A DNA stretch of 64,000 bases from Pseudomonas oryzihabitans (GCF_007665395.1 NZ_VDND01000012.1:124001-188000); one strand, 5' to 3'. Numbered from the stretch's first letter, positions 36,127-44,842 are shown. Numbers and translations are program-made. Notes: a model not told the origin generated them from the sequence alone.

Positions 36127-37155
36127 TCAGCTGCCCTTCTGGTCGGGCGTGTCGACGAAGAAATAGTCCTGCCAGGAGCTGGGCTGGTTGCGGATGGCAC
36201 CGATGCGGTACATGAAGTCCGCCAGCTTCAGGGTGTTCTGCGGCGCGGTGTCGAAATTGACCTCGGGGCTTTCGATGATCTTCTGAATCAGCGCCGGGTC
36301 GAGCCTGGAATTCTCCACCTTCACGTAGGTACGGGCGGCGGCGGCCTTGTCCTTGGCGATGATCTGCCCGGCCTCGACCAGCGCCTCGCGGAAGGCCTTG
36401 TAGGTCTTGGGGTTGTCCTGGCGGAATTTCTCGGTGACGAACACCAGGGTCGGCGAATTGGCACCCCCCAGCACGTCATAGGAACTCAGCACCTTGTGCG
36501 CCTTGCCGCTGGCCAGTTCCTGGTCCTGGAACGGCGGGTTGGCGAAGTGGCTGTTGATCTCGGTGCCGCCGGAGATCACCGCCGCGGTGGCATCCGGGTG
36601 CGGCACCGCCACGGTCAGGGGGTCCAGGCGATTCCAGTTCTTCTCGCCGAAGGCCTGGGCGGCGGCGTATTGCAGGAAGCGCGACTGCACCGAGACATTG
36701 ACCGCCGGCACGGCGATGCGGTCCTTGGCGGTGAAGTCGGCCAGGGTCTTCACCGCTGGATTGTTGGTCACCAGGTAGTAGGGGAAGGCACCGAGGCCGG
36801 CCACCGCCTTGACGTTCTGCCGGCCATGGGTACGGTCCCAAAGGGTCAGCAGCGGACCGAGCCCGGCCGAACCGACATCCACCGCCCCGGACAGCACCGC
36901 CTCGTTGACCGCCGCACCGCCGGAGAGCTTGGTCCAGCTGACCTTGATGTCGACGCCCTCCTCCTTGCCATGCTTCTCGATCAGCCCCTGGTCGCGCGCC
37001 ACGTGCAGCAGCAGGTAGACGACGCCGAACTGTTCGGAAATGCGCAGGGTGCCCTCGGCCTGGGCGGCCTGGGGCGCGACGGCCAATCCGGCGAGCAGAC
37101 TGGCAGCGAGTCCCAGGACCAGGGGACGGCGGGTAAAGGGAAGACGTGGGGGCAT
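36127..37155 (-). CDS. NitT/TauT-type ABC substrate-binding protein
   Basis: A 342-residue periplasmic binding protein and full-length paralog of the partial protein at the window start. The signal peptide runs through LVLGLAASLLAGLAVAPQAAQA. Shared blocks are EQFGVVYLLLHVARDQGLIEKHG, WDRTHGRQNVKA, and the C-terminal SSWQDYFF. ATG 37155 was chosen over 37173, which has no ribosome site; neither is strong. It lies 59 bases upstream of the MetQ-type gene on the same strand, with no permease of its own class nearby. Confidence 0.83.
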   Translation of the reverse strand: MPPRLPFTRRPLVLGLAASLLAGLAVAPQAAQAEGTLRISEQFGVVYLLLHVARDQGLIEKHGKEEGVDIKVSWTKLSGGAAVNEAVLSGAVDVGSAGLGPLLTLWDRTHGRQNVKAVAGLGAFPYYLVTNNPAVKTLADFTAKDRIAVPAVNVSVQSRFLQYAAAQAFGEKNWNRLDPLTVAVPHPDATAAVISGGTEINSHFANPPFQDQELASGKAHKVLSSYDVLGGANSPTLVFVTEKFRQDNPKTYKAFREALVEAGQIIAKDKAAAARTYVKVENSRLDPALIQKIIESPEVNFDTAPQNTLKLADFMYRIGAIRNQPSSWQDYFFVDTPDQKGS

Positions 37156-37262
37156 CGTGGAACGCTCATCCATAAATTTGGCTTATAGCCTACTAAGGGT
37201 GTTCCGTATTTTTGAAATAAGGAGGAGTTATATGGATAGGTCGGGCATGGGTGCGACTGTTC

Positions 37263-37297
37263 CCTCACCCCAGCCCTCTCCCACAGGGAGAGGGAGC
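37263..37297. repeat. Hairpin element CCCTCTCCC-ACA-GGGAGAGGG
   Basis: Perfect 9-base arms at 37275-37283 and 37287-37295 around ACA, within CCTCACCCCAGCC context. This is the form of a small dispersed repeat recalled from many Pseudomonas and Xanthomonas genomes. It may end transcripts arriving from 37519. Confidence 0.5.
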
Positions 37298-37313
37298 ACT
37301 CCGCCGTCCACCC

Positions 37314-37497
37314 TCCTCCGGGTTCTCACCCATCACCGTAGGTTGGCGCCGAGCACAGCGAAACCCAGCACCACCCTACTCCGAACTCTCAACTCATCAT
37401 CGTAGGTTGGCGCTGAGCAACGCGAAGCCCAACATCACTCCGGGCTCTCACCCGTCATCGTAGGTTGGCGCTGAGCACAGCGAAGCCCAACACCGCG
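37314..37497. repeat. Three-copy tandem repeat containing CGTAGGTTGGCGCTGAGC
   Basis: Three units spaced 64 and 58 bases apart have cores at 37338-37372, 37402-37435 and 37460-37493. Each is preceded by an ACTCCGGGCTCTCACCC-like lead. The core pairs GTTGGCGCTGAGC against GCGAAGCCCAAC as an imperfect hairpin. Units differ at a few positions. It looks like a dispersed extragenic repeat that has amplified locally. Confidence 0.75.
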
Positions 37498-37518
37498 CGC
37501 TATCCCTCTGGCACCCCC

Positions 37519-38493
37519 CTACTCCCGCGCCGCCTGCCGTGACGCGTCCGGCTTCGCTACCCGGAAACCCTGGGCGAAGGTCGCCTGGGCATCCAGCCGC
37601 TGCGGGATGAGGCCGCTGCGATGGTAGAAGTCCGCCGCCGCCTGCTGATCGGTCACCACCTGGGCATCGATCGGCTCCCAATGCAGCTGGCGGCGCTCGA
37701 ACTGCAACCGCGCCACAGCCTCGGGAAAGCCGATGATCTGCGCCAGGGTCTTGGCATAGCTGTCCAGGTGGCTGTAGCCCCACCGCTGGGCCGCAGCCAG
37801 GCGATCGAGATAGTCCTGCAGCGCCGCGCGCCGGGCCGGATCGGCCAGGGCGCTGTCGGTGGCGGCCAGGAAGCTGTTGCCCGCCCAGAGCCCGCGGCCG
37901 CTGACCAGCACCCGCGCCCCATCCACCTGCTCGGCCTGGGCGGTATAGGGCTCCCAGGTCGCCCAGGCATCCACCGAACCATTGGCCAGGGCCATCTTGG
38001 CGTCCACCGGGCCGAGGAAGCGGAAACTCACGTCCTGGGCGGTCAGGCCCACCGAATCCAGCGCCTTGAGGGCGATGTAGTGGCCGATGGACCCGCGTCC
38101 GGTGGCGATGCGCTTGCCCTTGAGGTCCGCCGCCGAGCGCAACGGCGAATCGCGGGGCACGATCACCGCCGTGCCATAGGGATCGGATTTGTCCACGGCG
38201 ATGGCCTTCACCGGCGCGCCAGCGGCCAGGGCGAACAGCAGGGGCCCGTCACCGATGATGCCGGCGTCCACCGCGCCGGCATTGAGCGCCTCGGCCAGGG
38301 GCGCGGCGGCGGGAAACTCCGCCCACTGGATGCGATAACCCGGCAGGTCACGCAGGCCGTCGGCGGCTTCCAGCTGGGCGCGCATGTTGCCCTTCTGGTC
38401 GGCGATGCGCAGGGTGAGCGTCTCGGCGGCCAGGGCCGCGCTGGCGGCGAGCAGCAGCGGTAGCGCCAGCAGGGTACGGCGGATGAGGGTCAT
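37519..38493 (-). CDS. SsuA-like ABC substrate-binding protein
   Basis: A 324-residue sulfonate-type binding protein with a signal peptide ending LAAET. Family blocks are LRIADQKGNMRAQLEAADGL, SAADLKGKRIATGRGSIGHY and SVDAWATWEPYTAQAE. It is the third gene of an overlapping set (40219-37519) with another SsuA-like gene and a class II aldolase-like gene. No permease or ATPase accompanies the set. Confidence 0.84.
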   Translation of the reverse strand: MTLIRRTLLALPLLLAASAALAAETLTLRIADQKGNMRAQLEAADGLRDLPGYRIQWAEFPAAAPLAEALNAGAVDAGIIGDGPLLFALAAGAPVKAIAVDKSDPYGTAVIVPRDSPLRSAADLKGKRIATGRGSIGHYIALKALDSVGLTAQDVSFRFLGPVDAKMALANGSVDAWATWEPYTAQAEQVDGARVLVSGRGLWAGNSFLAATDSALADPARRAALQDYLDRLAAAQRWGYSHLDSYAKTLAQIIGFPEAVARLQFERRQLHWEPIDAQVVTDQQAAADFYHRSGLIPQRLDAQATFAQGFRVAKPDASRQAARE

Positions 38494-39443
38494 GGTTTGG
38501 CTTCCTGGGTAAAGACACTGGCATCGGCCAGGGCGGCGACGTCGACCGGCTTGGGCAACACCTGGAGTTCGCTGAAGAGATCGGCCACCTTCTGCACCGC
38601 GGCCAGGTCGGCCGGTTGCACGGGACGCAGGCCACGGGAGGTGCGGGTGGAAATGGCCACCGCAGCGCCTTCCGGCAGGCGCGTCAGCTCGGCGTAGACC
38701 CGCGCGTAGTCCTGTGGATGGGCCACCGCCCAGGCCCGCGCCTGGGCCAGGCGACCGGCGAAATCGGCGATGGCGGCGCGCTTGGCGGGATCGTCCAGGG
38801 AGGTCGGCGTGGCGGTCAGAAAGCCCAGCGCGGTGGTCAGCCCCTGGCCATCGCGCAGCAGCCGGGCACCGTGTTGCTCGGCGATGCCGAGGTAGGGATC
38901 GAAGGTGGCCCAGGCGTCGATCTGGCCGGCATTGAAGGCGGCGCTGGCGTCGGTGGGCAGCACGAACTTGACCGTGACGTCGTCGCGCCTGAGACCGGCT
39001 TCCTCCAGGGCGGCATAGAGCAGATGCTGGGAAATGCTGCCCTTAGCCGAGGACACCACCACGGTGCGCCCCTTGAGATCCCGCACCGAGTGGATCGGTG
39101 AATCCTTTTGCACCAGCAGGCCATTGGCCTGGGGGAAGCCGACGTTGGTGGCGATCAGCTTGAGCGGCACCCCGCCGGAGGCGGCCATCAGCACCGGCAG
39201 GTCGCCGGCGTAGGAGGTATCCACCGCGCCGACGCGCTGCGCCTCGAACAGCGGCGCGGCGCCCTGGAAGTTGGCCCAGCGATAGTGGTAAGGCACGCCT
39301 TCGAGGCTGCCGGCGGCTTCCATCATGGCACGCAGACCGCGGGCCTGGTCGCCCAGTACCAGGGTCACCCCGGAGAGATCCGGCGCCGCCTGGGCCTGGC
39401 CCAGCAACAACGCCAGGCCCAGGCTGGCGAGCAGTCGCTTCAT
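38490..39443 (-). CDS. SsuA-like ABC substrate-binding protein
   Basis: A 317-residue sulfonate-type binding protein. The signal peptide ends GQAQAAP. It has LVLGDQARGLRAMMEAAGSL, SVRDLKGRTVVVSSAKGSISQH and QIDAWATFDPYLGIAEQ. It overlaps both neighbours by ATGA junctions. Its similarity to the following gene suggests an old tandem duplication. Confidence 0.84.
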   Translation of the reverse strand: MKRLLASLGLALLLGQAQAAPDLSGVTLVLGDQARGLRAMMEAAGSLEGVPYHYRWANFQGAAPLFEAQRVGAVDTSYAGDLPVLMAASGGVPLKLIATNVGFPQANGLLVQKDSPIHSVRDLKGRTVVVSSAKGSISQHLLYAALEEAGLRRDDVTVKFVLPTDASAAFNAGQIDAWATFDPYLGIAEQHGARLLRDGQGLTTALGFLTATPTSLDDPAKRAAIADFAGRLAQARAWAVAHPQDYARVYAELTRLPEGAAVAISTRTSRGLRPVQPADLAAVQKVADLFSELQVLPKPVDVAALADASVFTQEAKP

Positions 39444-40219
39444 TGGGCGTACTCCCGGCCTTCGTGACGCTCCAGCTGGCGCACCGCCGCCTCCCAGTGA
39501 CGAACATGGGCCCCGCGCGCCAGGTTGCCGGGAATGAGATCGCTGACCTTCCGCGCCACCGCATCCGGGGCGATCACCAGCTCGGCGCCGCCACTCTGGG
39601 CCGCCAGTTGCGCGGCGCAGGAGCGCTCCAGGTAGTAGAGGTGCCAGAAGGCTTCCTCCAGGCTCTGGCCGGCGGTGAGCAGCCCATGGTTGCAGAGGAT
39701 CATGGCCTGGTGCGGACCGAGGTCGGCCACCAGGCGGCTCTGCTCGTCCAGGTCCAGGGCCACGCCTTCGTAGCCGTGATAGGCCAGGCGGCCGAAGAAC
39801 CTCATGGCATGCTGGGAAATCATCAGCAGCCCGCCGCGCTGGGCGGAGACGCCGATGCCCGCGGCGGTATGGGTGTGCAGCACCGCATGGGTCTCGGGCT
39901 GGGCCCGGTGGATGGCGCTGTGGATCACGTAGCCGGCCGGGTTGATGCCAAACCCGGCGGGGTCGAGGACGATCTCGCCGTCGATATCCACCTTCACCAG
40001 CGAGGACGCGGTGATCTCGTCGAAGGTCTGGCCAAAGGGATTGATCAGGAAATGCTCGTCCGGCCCCGGCACCCGCAGGGAGAAGTGGGTGTAGATATGG
40101 TCGGTCCAGCGTTCGCGGGCGGCCAGCCGGTAGGCGGCGGCGAGCTTGACCCGCGCCTCCCATTCGGCGGCGGACACCTGGGCGCGAACGCTGGCGGGCG
40201 AGTGGACGAAGGCGGTCAT
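39440..40219 (-). CDS. Class II aldolase/adducin-family protein
   Basis: A 259-residue protein of the class II aldolase/adducin family. Visible are THFSLRVPGPDEHFLINPFG, the zinc-site histidines of AVLHTHTAAG, a later MILCNHGLLTAG and EEAFWHLYYLERSCAAQ. Members cleave or dehydrate phosphorylated or free sugar-like compounds, so the substrate is open. It is the first gene of an overlapping trio with two sulfonate-type binding proteins, hinting at a C-S or C-C cleavage step on an imported compound. Confidence 0.82.
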   Translation of the reverse strand: MTAFVHSPASVRAQVSAAEWEARVKLAAAYRLAARERWTDHIYTHFSLRVPGPDEHFLINPFGQTFDEITASSLVKVDIDGEIVLDPAGFGINPAGYVIHSAIHRAQPETHAVLHTHTAAGIGVSAQRGGLLMISQHAMRFFGRLAYHGYEGVALDLDEQSRLVADLGPHQAMILCNHGLLTAGQSLEEAFWHLYYLERSCAAQLAAQSGGAELVIAPDAVARKVSDLIPGNLARGAHVRHWEAAVRQLERHEGREYAQ

Positions 40220-40317
40220 GCGGCGGCTCCGAAAGCGAAAGAGGGCGCCAGGGCGAGAGTATTGCCCTGGTCTGCTTAGAACCTAACCCCGCCCGCACGT
40301 CATCCATAAATATCGAT

Positions 40318-40371
40318 TACGCATAACCTAATATGCTCGAAACGGATTTATAACCGATCTAATTATGCGTA
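40318..40371. promoter_or_regulatory. Widely spaced inverted repeat in the aldolase/dioxygenase divergent region
   Basis: TACGCATAA (40318-40326) and TTATGCGTA (40363-40371) are perfect 9-base inverted arms 36 bases apart in an AT-rich, promoter-like stretch between divergent starts at 40219 and 40473. They could be two halves of a regulator site for both genes. The regulator is unknown. Confidence 0.4.
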
Positions 40372-40472
40372 TTTAGGTTTTCAGTTCAGAACCAATGGAT
40401 CTAAGGGAGAAGGCTCGAGCCCTGGTTTAATGGCTGCCAACGCCCACCCGCCGTCCTTCGCGGAGCCCCACC

Positions 40473-41075
40473 ATGCCCCCTAGGCTCGATCGCCTGCGTC
40501 TCTTCCTGCACGACCTCGCCACCCTGGTCGAGGAGCAGCCCGCCGAACCCGAGCTGTTGGCGCGTGGCGCCGCCCTGCTCGGCGAGCTGGTCCGCCACGA
40601 CGACTGGCTGCCCGAGGACTGCGCCCAACCACGGCCCGACCGCTACAGCCAGTACCTGCTGCATGCCGACGCCCGCCAGCGCTTTTCCGTGGTGAGCTTC
40701 GTCTGGGGTCCGGGCCAGGCCACCCCGGTGCACGATCACCGCACCTGGGGCCTGATCGGCATGCTGCGCGGCGCCGAGACGGCCCAGGGTTTCGCCCGCT
40801 CCCCGGATGGCCGCCTGCTGCCGGAGGGCGCGCCGGTGCGCCTGGAGCCGGGCCAGGTGGAAGCGGTGTCACCGCAGGTGGGCGATATCCATCAGGTCAG
40901 TAACGCCTATGCCGACCGCACCTCCATCAGCATTCACGTCTATGGCGGCAACATCGGCGCCGTGCGCCGCGCCGTCTATGCCGACGATGGCCAGGAGAAG
41001 CCCTTCATCTCCGGCTACACCAACCGCCAGCTGCCCAACCTGTGGGACCTGTCCCAGGAGACCGCCACACCATGA
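40473..41075 (+). CDS. Cysteine dioxygenase-family thiol dioxygenase
   Basis: A 200-residue cupin of the cysteine dioxygenase type I family, which oxidises a small thiol (cysteine or 3-mercaptopropionate) to its sulfinate with non-haem iron. The three iron-binding histidines are readable as His87 and His89 in PVHDHRTWG and His140 in GDIHQVSNAY. Its stop overlaps the start of the rhodanese gene (ATGA), so the two act together in thiol sulfur metabolism. Bacterial members often prefer 3-mercaptopropionate; the substrate is not decided by sequence here. Confidence 0.85.
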   Translation: MPPRLDRLRLFLHDLATLVEEQPAEPELLARGAALLGELVRHDDWLPEDCAQPRPDRYSQYLLHADARQRFSVVSFVWGPGQATPVHDHRTWGLIGMLRGAETAQGFARSPDGRLLPEGAPVRLEPGQVEAVSPQVGDIHQVSNAYADRTSISIHVYGGNIGAVRRAVYADDGQEKPFISGYTNRQLPNLWDLSQETATP

Positions 41076-42640
41076 CCGCCGTCCGCACGCCCGAAGACAT
41101 CCGCCAGGCCCTGCTCGCCGGCGCGGAAGTCGCCCTGCTCGATGTCCGCGAGGAAGCTCCCTTCGCCGCCGGCCATCCCCTGTGGGCAGCCAACCTGCCG
41201 CTGTCGCGCCTGGAACTGGAGGCCTGGTCCCGCCTGCCCCGCCGCGACGTGGCCATCACCCTCTATGACAATGGCGAAGGCCTGGCCGAGCGCGCCGCCG
41301 AGCGCCTGCGGGCCCTGGGCTACACCGACGTGGCCCTGCTCGCCGGCGGCCTGGCCGGCTGGCAAGCCAGCGCTGGCGAACTGTTCATCGACGTCAACGT
41401 CCCGAGCAAGGCCTTCGGCGAGCTGGTGGAAAGTCGCCGCCACACCCCCTCGCTGCCGGCCGAGGAGGTCAAGGCGCTGCTGGATCAGGACGCCGACGTG
41501 GTGATCCTCGACGCCCGTCGCTTCGAGGAATACCAGACCATGAGCATTCCCGGCGGGGTCAGCGTGCCGGGCGCCGAACTGGTGCTGCGCGTCGCCGAGC
41601 TGGCACCCGATCCGCGGACGCGGGTCATCGTCAACTGCGCCGGCCGTACCCGCAGCCTGATCGGTGCCCAGTCGCTGATCAACGCCGGCATACCCAATCC
41701 GGTCGCGGCCTTGAGAAACGGCACCATCGGCTGGACCCTGGCCGGGCAGCAACTGGAACATGGCCAGGCACGCCGCTTCGGCGAGGTGAGCCCGGCGACC
41801 CGGGCGACCGCCGCCACCCGTGCGCGCCAGGTGGCGGACCGCGCTGGCGTCGCCCGCCTCCCCTTCAGCGAGCTGGATGCCTGGCGGGCCGACGCCCAGC
41901 GGACCCACTACCTGATCGATGTGCGGACCCCCGAGGAATTCGCCGCCGGCCACCTGCCCGGCGCCCGCTCCACCCCGGGTGGCCAGCTGGTGCAGGAAAC
42001 CGACCACAGCGCCCCGGTGCGCGGTGCGCGCCTGGCCCTGGTGGACGACGATGGCGTGCGCGCCAACATGAGCGCCTCCTGGCTGGCGCAGATGGGCTGG
42101 GAGGTGGCCGTGGTGGACGACATCCCGCCCGCTGCCCTGAGCGCCACCGGTCCCTGGCAGGCGCCCGCTCCCACCCCTGGACCGGTGGAGCGCATTTCCG
42201 TAGCCCGCCTGCAGGAACTGCTGGCCGAGCCGGGCACCCTGGTACTGGACGTCACCGCCAGTGCCAACTACGTACAGCGTCATATCCCCGGTGCAGCCTG
42301 GGTGCTGCGCGCCGATCTGCCCACGCAACTACCACTGGCCGAGCGTTATGTCTTCACCTGTGGCAGCGGCCAGCTGGCCGCCTTCGCCGCCGTCGACGTC
42401 CAGGCCAGCACCGACCGGCCCGTCCTGCTGCTGGAGGGTGGCACCGCCGCCTGGCTGGCCGCCGGCTTGCCGGTGGAAAGCGGCGAGACGCGGCTGCTGT
42501 CGAGCCGCCGTGATCGCTATCGTCGGCCCTATGAAGGGACCGAGGCCCCGCGGGAAGCCATGCAAGCCTACCTGGACTGGGAGTTCGGCCTGGTCGAACA
42601 GCTGCGCCGCGATGGCACCAGTGGTTTCCGGGTTCTCTAG
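41072..42640 (+). CDS. Four-domain rhodanese-like sulfurtransferase
   Basis: A 522-residue protein with four rhodanese homology domains (about 5-110, 130-235, 262-355, 375-475). Catalytic cysteines are present in domain 2 (Cys189 in VNCAGRTRS) and domain 4 (Cys430 in FTCGSGQLA). Domains 1 and 3 carry Asp in that loop (YDNGEG at 65-70, VDDDGV at 324-329) and should be inactive. A C-terminal tail follows (RRPYEGTEAPREAMQAYLDWE). It is translationally coupled to the thiol dioxygenase and probably handles sulfane sulfur from the same pathway. Confidence 0.87.
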   Translation: MTAVRTPEDIRQALLAGAEVALLDVREEAPFAAGHPLWAANLPLSRLELEAWSRLPRRDVAITLYDNGEGLAERAAERLRALGYTDVALLAGGLAGWQASAGELFIDVNVPSKAFGELVESRRHTPSLPAEEVKALLDQDADVVILDARRFEEYQTMSIPGGVSVPGAELVLRVAELAPDPRTRVIVNCAGRTRSLIGAQSLINAGIPNPVAALRNGTIGWTLAGQQLEHGQARRFGEVSPATRATAATRARQVADRAGVARLPFSELDAWRADAQRTHYLIDVRTPEEFAAGHLPGARSTPGGQLVQETDHSAPVRGARLALVDDDGVRANMSASWLAQMGWEVAVVDDIPPAALSATGPWQAPAPTPGPVERISVARLQELLAEPGTLVLDVTASANYVQRHIPGAAWVLRADLPTQLPLAERYVFTCGSGQLAAFAAVDVQASTDRPVLLLEGGTAAWLAAGLPVESGETRLLSSRRDRYRRPYEGTEAPREAMQAYLDWEFGLVEQLRRDGTSGFRVL

Positions 42641-43284
42641 CCGCTGGCCCGCACGAAAGCGGCGATCCACGCCGCCGTTTCCGCCAGCACCTGGCTCTGG
42701 CTCAGGCCGCTGCGCTTGAGCGGCTTGAGATCATGGTCCGCGGTGGCGATCCACTGCACCTCGATGGCCGGCGCCAGCGCATAGCCGGCCACCTCCTCCC
42801 GGTTGCCCAGGGCGTCCCGTTCGCCCTGAACGATCAGCGTCGGCGTGGCCAGGGTCGCCAGGTGCTCGGTGCGCAGCCGCTCGGGATTGCCGGCCGGATG
42901 AAAGGGATAGCCCAGGCAGACCAGCCCGGCAGCTCCCAGTTCATCAGCCAGCAGACTGGCCATCCGCCCGCCCATGGACTTGCCTGCCAGCCACAGTGGT
43001 CCGCTTTCCGCCGCACGCCAGCCGGCGACCACGGCCCGCCAATGCTCCAGCAATACCGGCGCCGGATTCGGTGGGCGCCGCCTGCCCTCGGCGCGGGCCC
43101 GGGCCATGTAGGGAAATTCGAACCTCAGGCTGCGGATCTCGCGGAGCGCCAGCTCCTCGGCCAGTCGCTGCAGGAAGGGGCTGTCCATCCCCGCCCCGGC
43201 GCCGTGCGCCAGCAGCAGCGTCGCCAGGGGCACCCCGGTGGGCCGGCAGTCGCGAAAGGTCCCCAGGTACAGCTCGTCCGCCAT
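42637..43284 (-). CDS. Alpha/beta hydrolase of the dienelactone-hydrolase-like type
   Basis: A 215-residue hydrolase. LLLAHGAGAGMDSPFLQ carries the oxyanion-hole region, the nucleophile Ser is in GKSMGGRMAS, an acid in QGERDALG, and His in ATADHDLKP. GAGEGAG-like KTVKs are absent. ATG 43284 has a GAGGAG site; the longer frame overlaps the hemN control region. It converges with and overlaps the rhodanese gene end by 4 bases. The substrate is unknown. Confidence 0.78.
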   Translation of the reverse strand: MADELYLGTFRDCRPTGVPLATLLLAHGAGAGMDSPFLQRLAEELALREIRSLRFEFPYMARARAEGRRRPPNPAPVLLEHWRAVVAGWRAAESGPLWLAGKSMGGRMASLLADELGAAGLVCLGYPFHPAGNPERLRTEHLATLATPTLIVQGERDALGNREEVAGYALAPAIEVQWIATADHDLKPLKRSGLSQSQVLAETAAWIAAFVRASG

Positions 43285-43327
43285 GGGCCACTCCTCGTCA
43301 AAACCGCCAAGCTTACCCTGGCATTCA

Positions 43328-43341
43328 TTGATCTGGATCAA
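43328..43341. promoter_or_regulatory. hemN: Perfect Anr/FNR box upstream of hemN
   Basis: TTGATCTGGATCAA matches the FNR/Anr consensus TTGATNNNNATCAA exactly. Its centre is about 62 bases before the hemN start, consistent with oxygen-limited activation by Anr, whose gene follows hemN. It also lies 44 bases before the divergent hydrolase start. Confidence 0.88.
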
Positions 43342-43396
43342 TAAAGCCCGGACCGGGCCCCTCACACTGGGCGCCTCGAAACCATTGGAGCCCGGC

Positions 43397-44779
43397 ATGA
43401 CAGCCGCCCTCGCCTGGGACGCCGACCTCATCGCCCGCTACGATCGCGCCGGCCCCCGCTACACCTCCTACCCCACCGCCGTGCAATTCCACGACGGCAT
43501 CGGCCCCTTCGACCTGCTCGGCGCCCTGCGCCTGAGCCGGCAGGCCGGACGCCCGCTGTCGCTCTACGTCCACGTCCCCTTCTGCGCCAACATCTGCTAC
43601 TACTGCGCCTGCAACAAGGTCATCACCAAGGACCGCAGCCGCAGCGTCGCCTACCTGGCAGCCCTGCGCCAGGAGATGGCCCTGGTCGGTCGCCACCTGG
43701 ACGGTGGGCAGCGGGTGGAGCAACTGCACCTCGGCGGCGGTACCCCGACCTTCCTCAATCCGCTGCAACTGCGCGAGTTGATGGCCGACCTGCGCCGCCA
43801 TTTCACCCTAGCCGACGACGACCGTGGCGACTATTCCATCGAGATCGATCCCCGCGAGGCCGACTGGAGCACCATGGGGCTGCTGCGCGAACTGGGCTTC
43901 AATCGGGTCAGCTTCGGCGTCCAGGACCTGGACCTGCAGGTGCAACTGGCGGTCAATCGCCTGCAGCCGTTCGACGATACCCGCACCCTGGTGGAGGCCG
44001 CCCGCGCCCTCGACTACCGCTCCATCAACCTGGATCTCATCTACGGCCTGCCGCGGCAGACCCCGGCCAGCTTCGCCCACACCCTGGACCGGGTGCTGGA
44101 GCTGCAGCCGCATCGGCTATCGGTGTTCAACTACGCCCACCTGCCGCAACGCTTTCCACCGCAACGGCGGATCGAGGCCAGCGAACTGCCGACCCCCGCG
44201 GCCAAGCTGGAGATGCTGCAGGCCACCGTGGCGCAGCTGACTGCCGCCGGCTACCGCTACATCGGCATGGACCACTTCGCCCTGCCCGACGACGACCTGG
44301 CCATCGCCCAGGAAGACGGCACCCTGCAACGCAACTTCCAGGGCTACACCACCCACGGTCACTGCGACCTGCTAGGCCTGGGCGTGTCCGCCATCAGCCA
44401 GGTCGGCGAGGTGCTCTGCCAGAACAGCCCCGACCTCGCCCACTATCAGCAGCGCCTGGCCCACGGCGAGCTGGCGGTGGCGCGCGGCCTGCGCCGCTCG
44501 CGGGACGACCGCATCCGCGGGGCGGTGATCGCCCAGCTGGTCTGCCATTTCCAGCTGGACTTCGCCGGCATCGAACGCAGTTGCGAACTGGACTTCCGCC
44601 AGTACTTCGCCGACGCCTGGCCGCGCCTCAGGGCCATGGCCGCCGACGGCCTGATCCGCCTCGACGAACGCGGCATCCAGGTATTGCCGCCGGGGCGGCT
44701 GCTGATCCGCACCCTGTGCATGCTGTTCGACCGCTACCTGCCCGGTGGCGACCCCCAGCGCTTTTCCCGGGTGATATGA
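43397..44779 (+). CDS. hemN: Oxygen-independent coproporphyrinogen III oxidase
   Basis: A 460-residue radical SAM enzyme of haem synthesis that decarboxylates coproporphyrinogen III to protoporphyrinogen IX without oxygen. The cluster-binding cysteines Cys63, Cys67 and Cys70 sit in PFCANICYYCAC, followed by LGGGTPTFL, RVSFGVQD and INLDLIYGLPRQT. The C-terminal HemN domain has QRNFQGYTTH and RGLRRSRDD. ATG 43397 has a GGAG site. It is preceded by an Anr box and followed by anr, the usual Pseudomonas arrangement. Confidence 0.95.
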   Translation: MTAALAWDADLIARYDRAGPRYTSYPTAVQFHDGIGPFDLLGALRLSRQAGRPLSLYVHVPFCANICYYCACNKVITKDRSRSVAYLAALRQEMALVGRHLDGGQRVEQLHLGGGTPTFLNPLQLRELMADLRRHFTLADDDRGDYSIEIDPREADWSTMGLLRELGFNRVSFGVQDLDLQVQLAVNRLQPFDDTRTLVEAARALDYRSINLDLIYGLPRQTPASFAHTLDRVLELQPHRLSVFNYAHLPQRFPPQRRIEASELPTPAAKLEMLQATVAQLTAAGYRYIGMDHFALPDDDLAIAQEDGTLQRNFQGYTTHGHCDLLGLGVSAISQVGEVLCQNSPDLAHYQQRLAHGELAVARGLRRSRDDRIRGAVIAQLVCHFQLDFAGIERSCELDFRQYFADAWPRLRAMAADGLIRLDERGIQVLPPGRLLIRTLCMLFDRYLPGGDPQRFSRVI

Positions 44780-44842
44780 CCCATGCCTGCCATGACTGCT
44801 AAAGTTAGACTTTTGGAACCAGACGAGAAGCGATCCTCCGCC

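Larger units (their letters stand above)
37174..37518. other. 345-base gene-free stretch holding repeats
   Basis: No gene is supported. It contains an AT-rich promoter-like part (37174-37235) reading toward the binding-protein gene at 37155, a hairpin element (37263-37297) and a three-unit tandem repeat (37314-37497). Confidence 0.7.

Noticed and set aside
37338..37493. CRISPR array
   Set aside because: Only three units, repeats diverge from each other, and the intervening segments are themselves similar rather than unique spacers.
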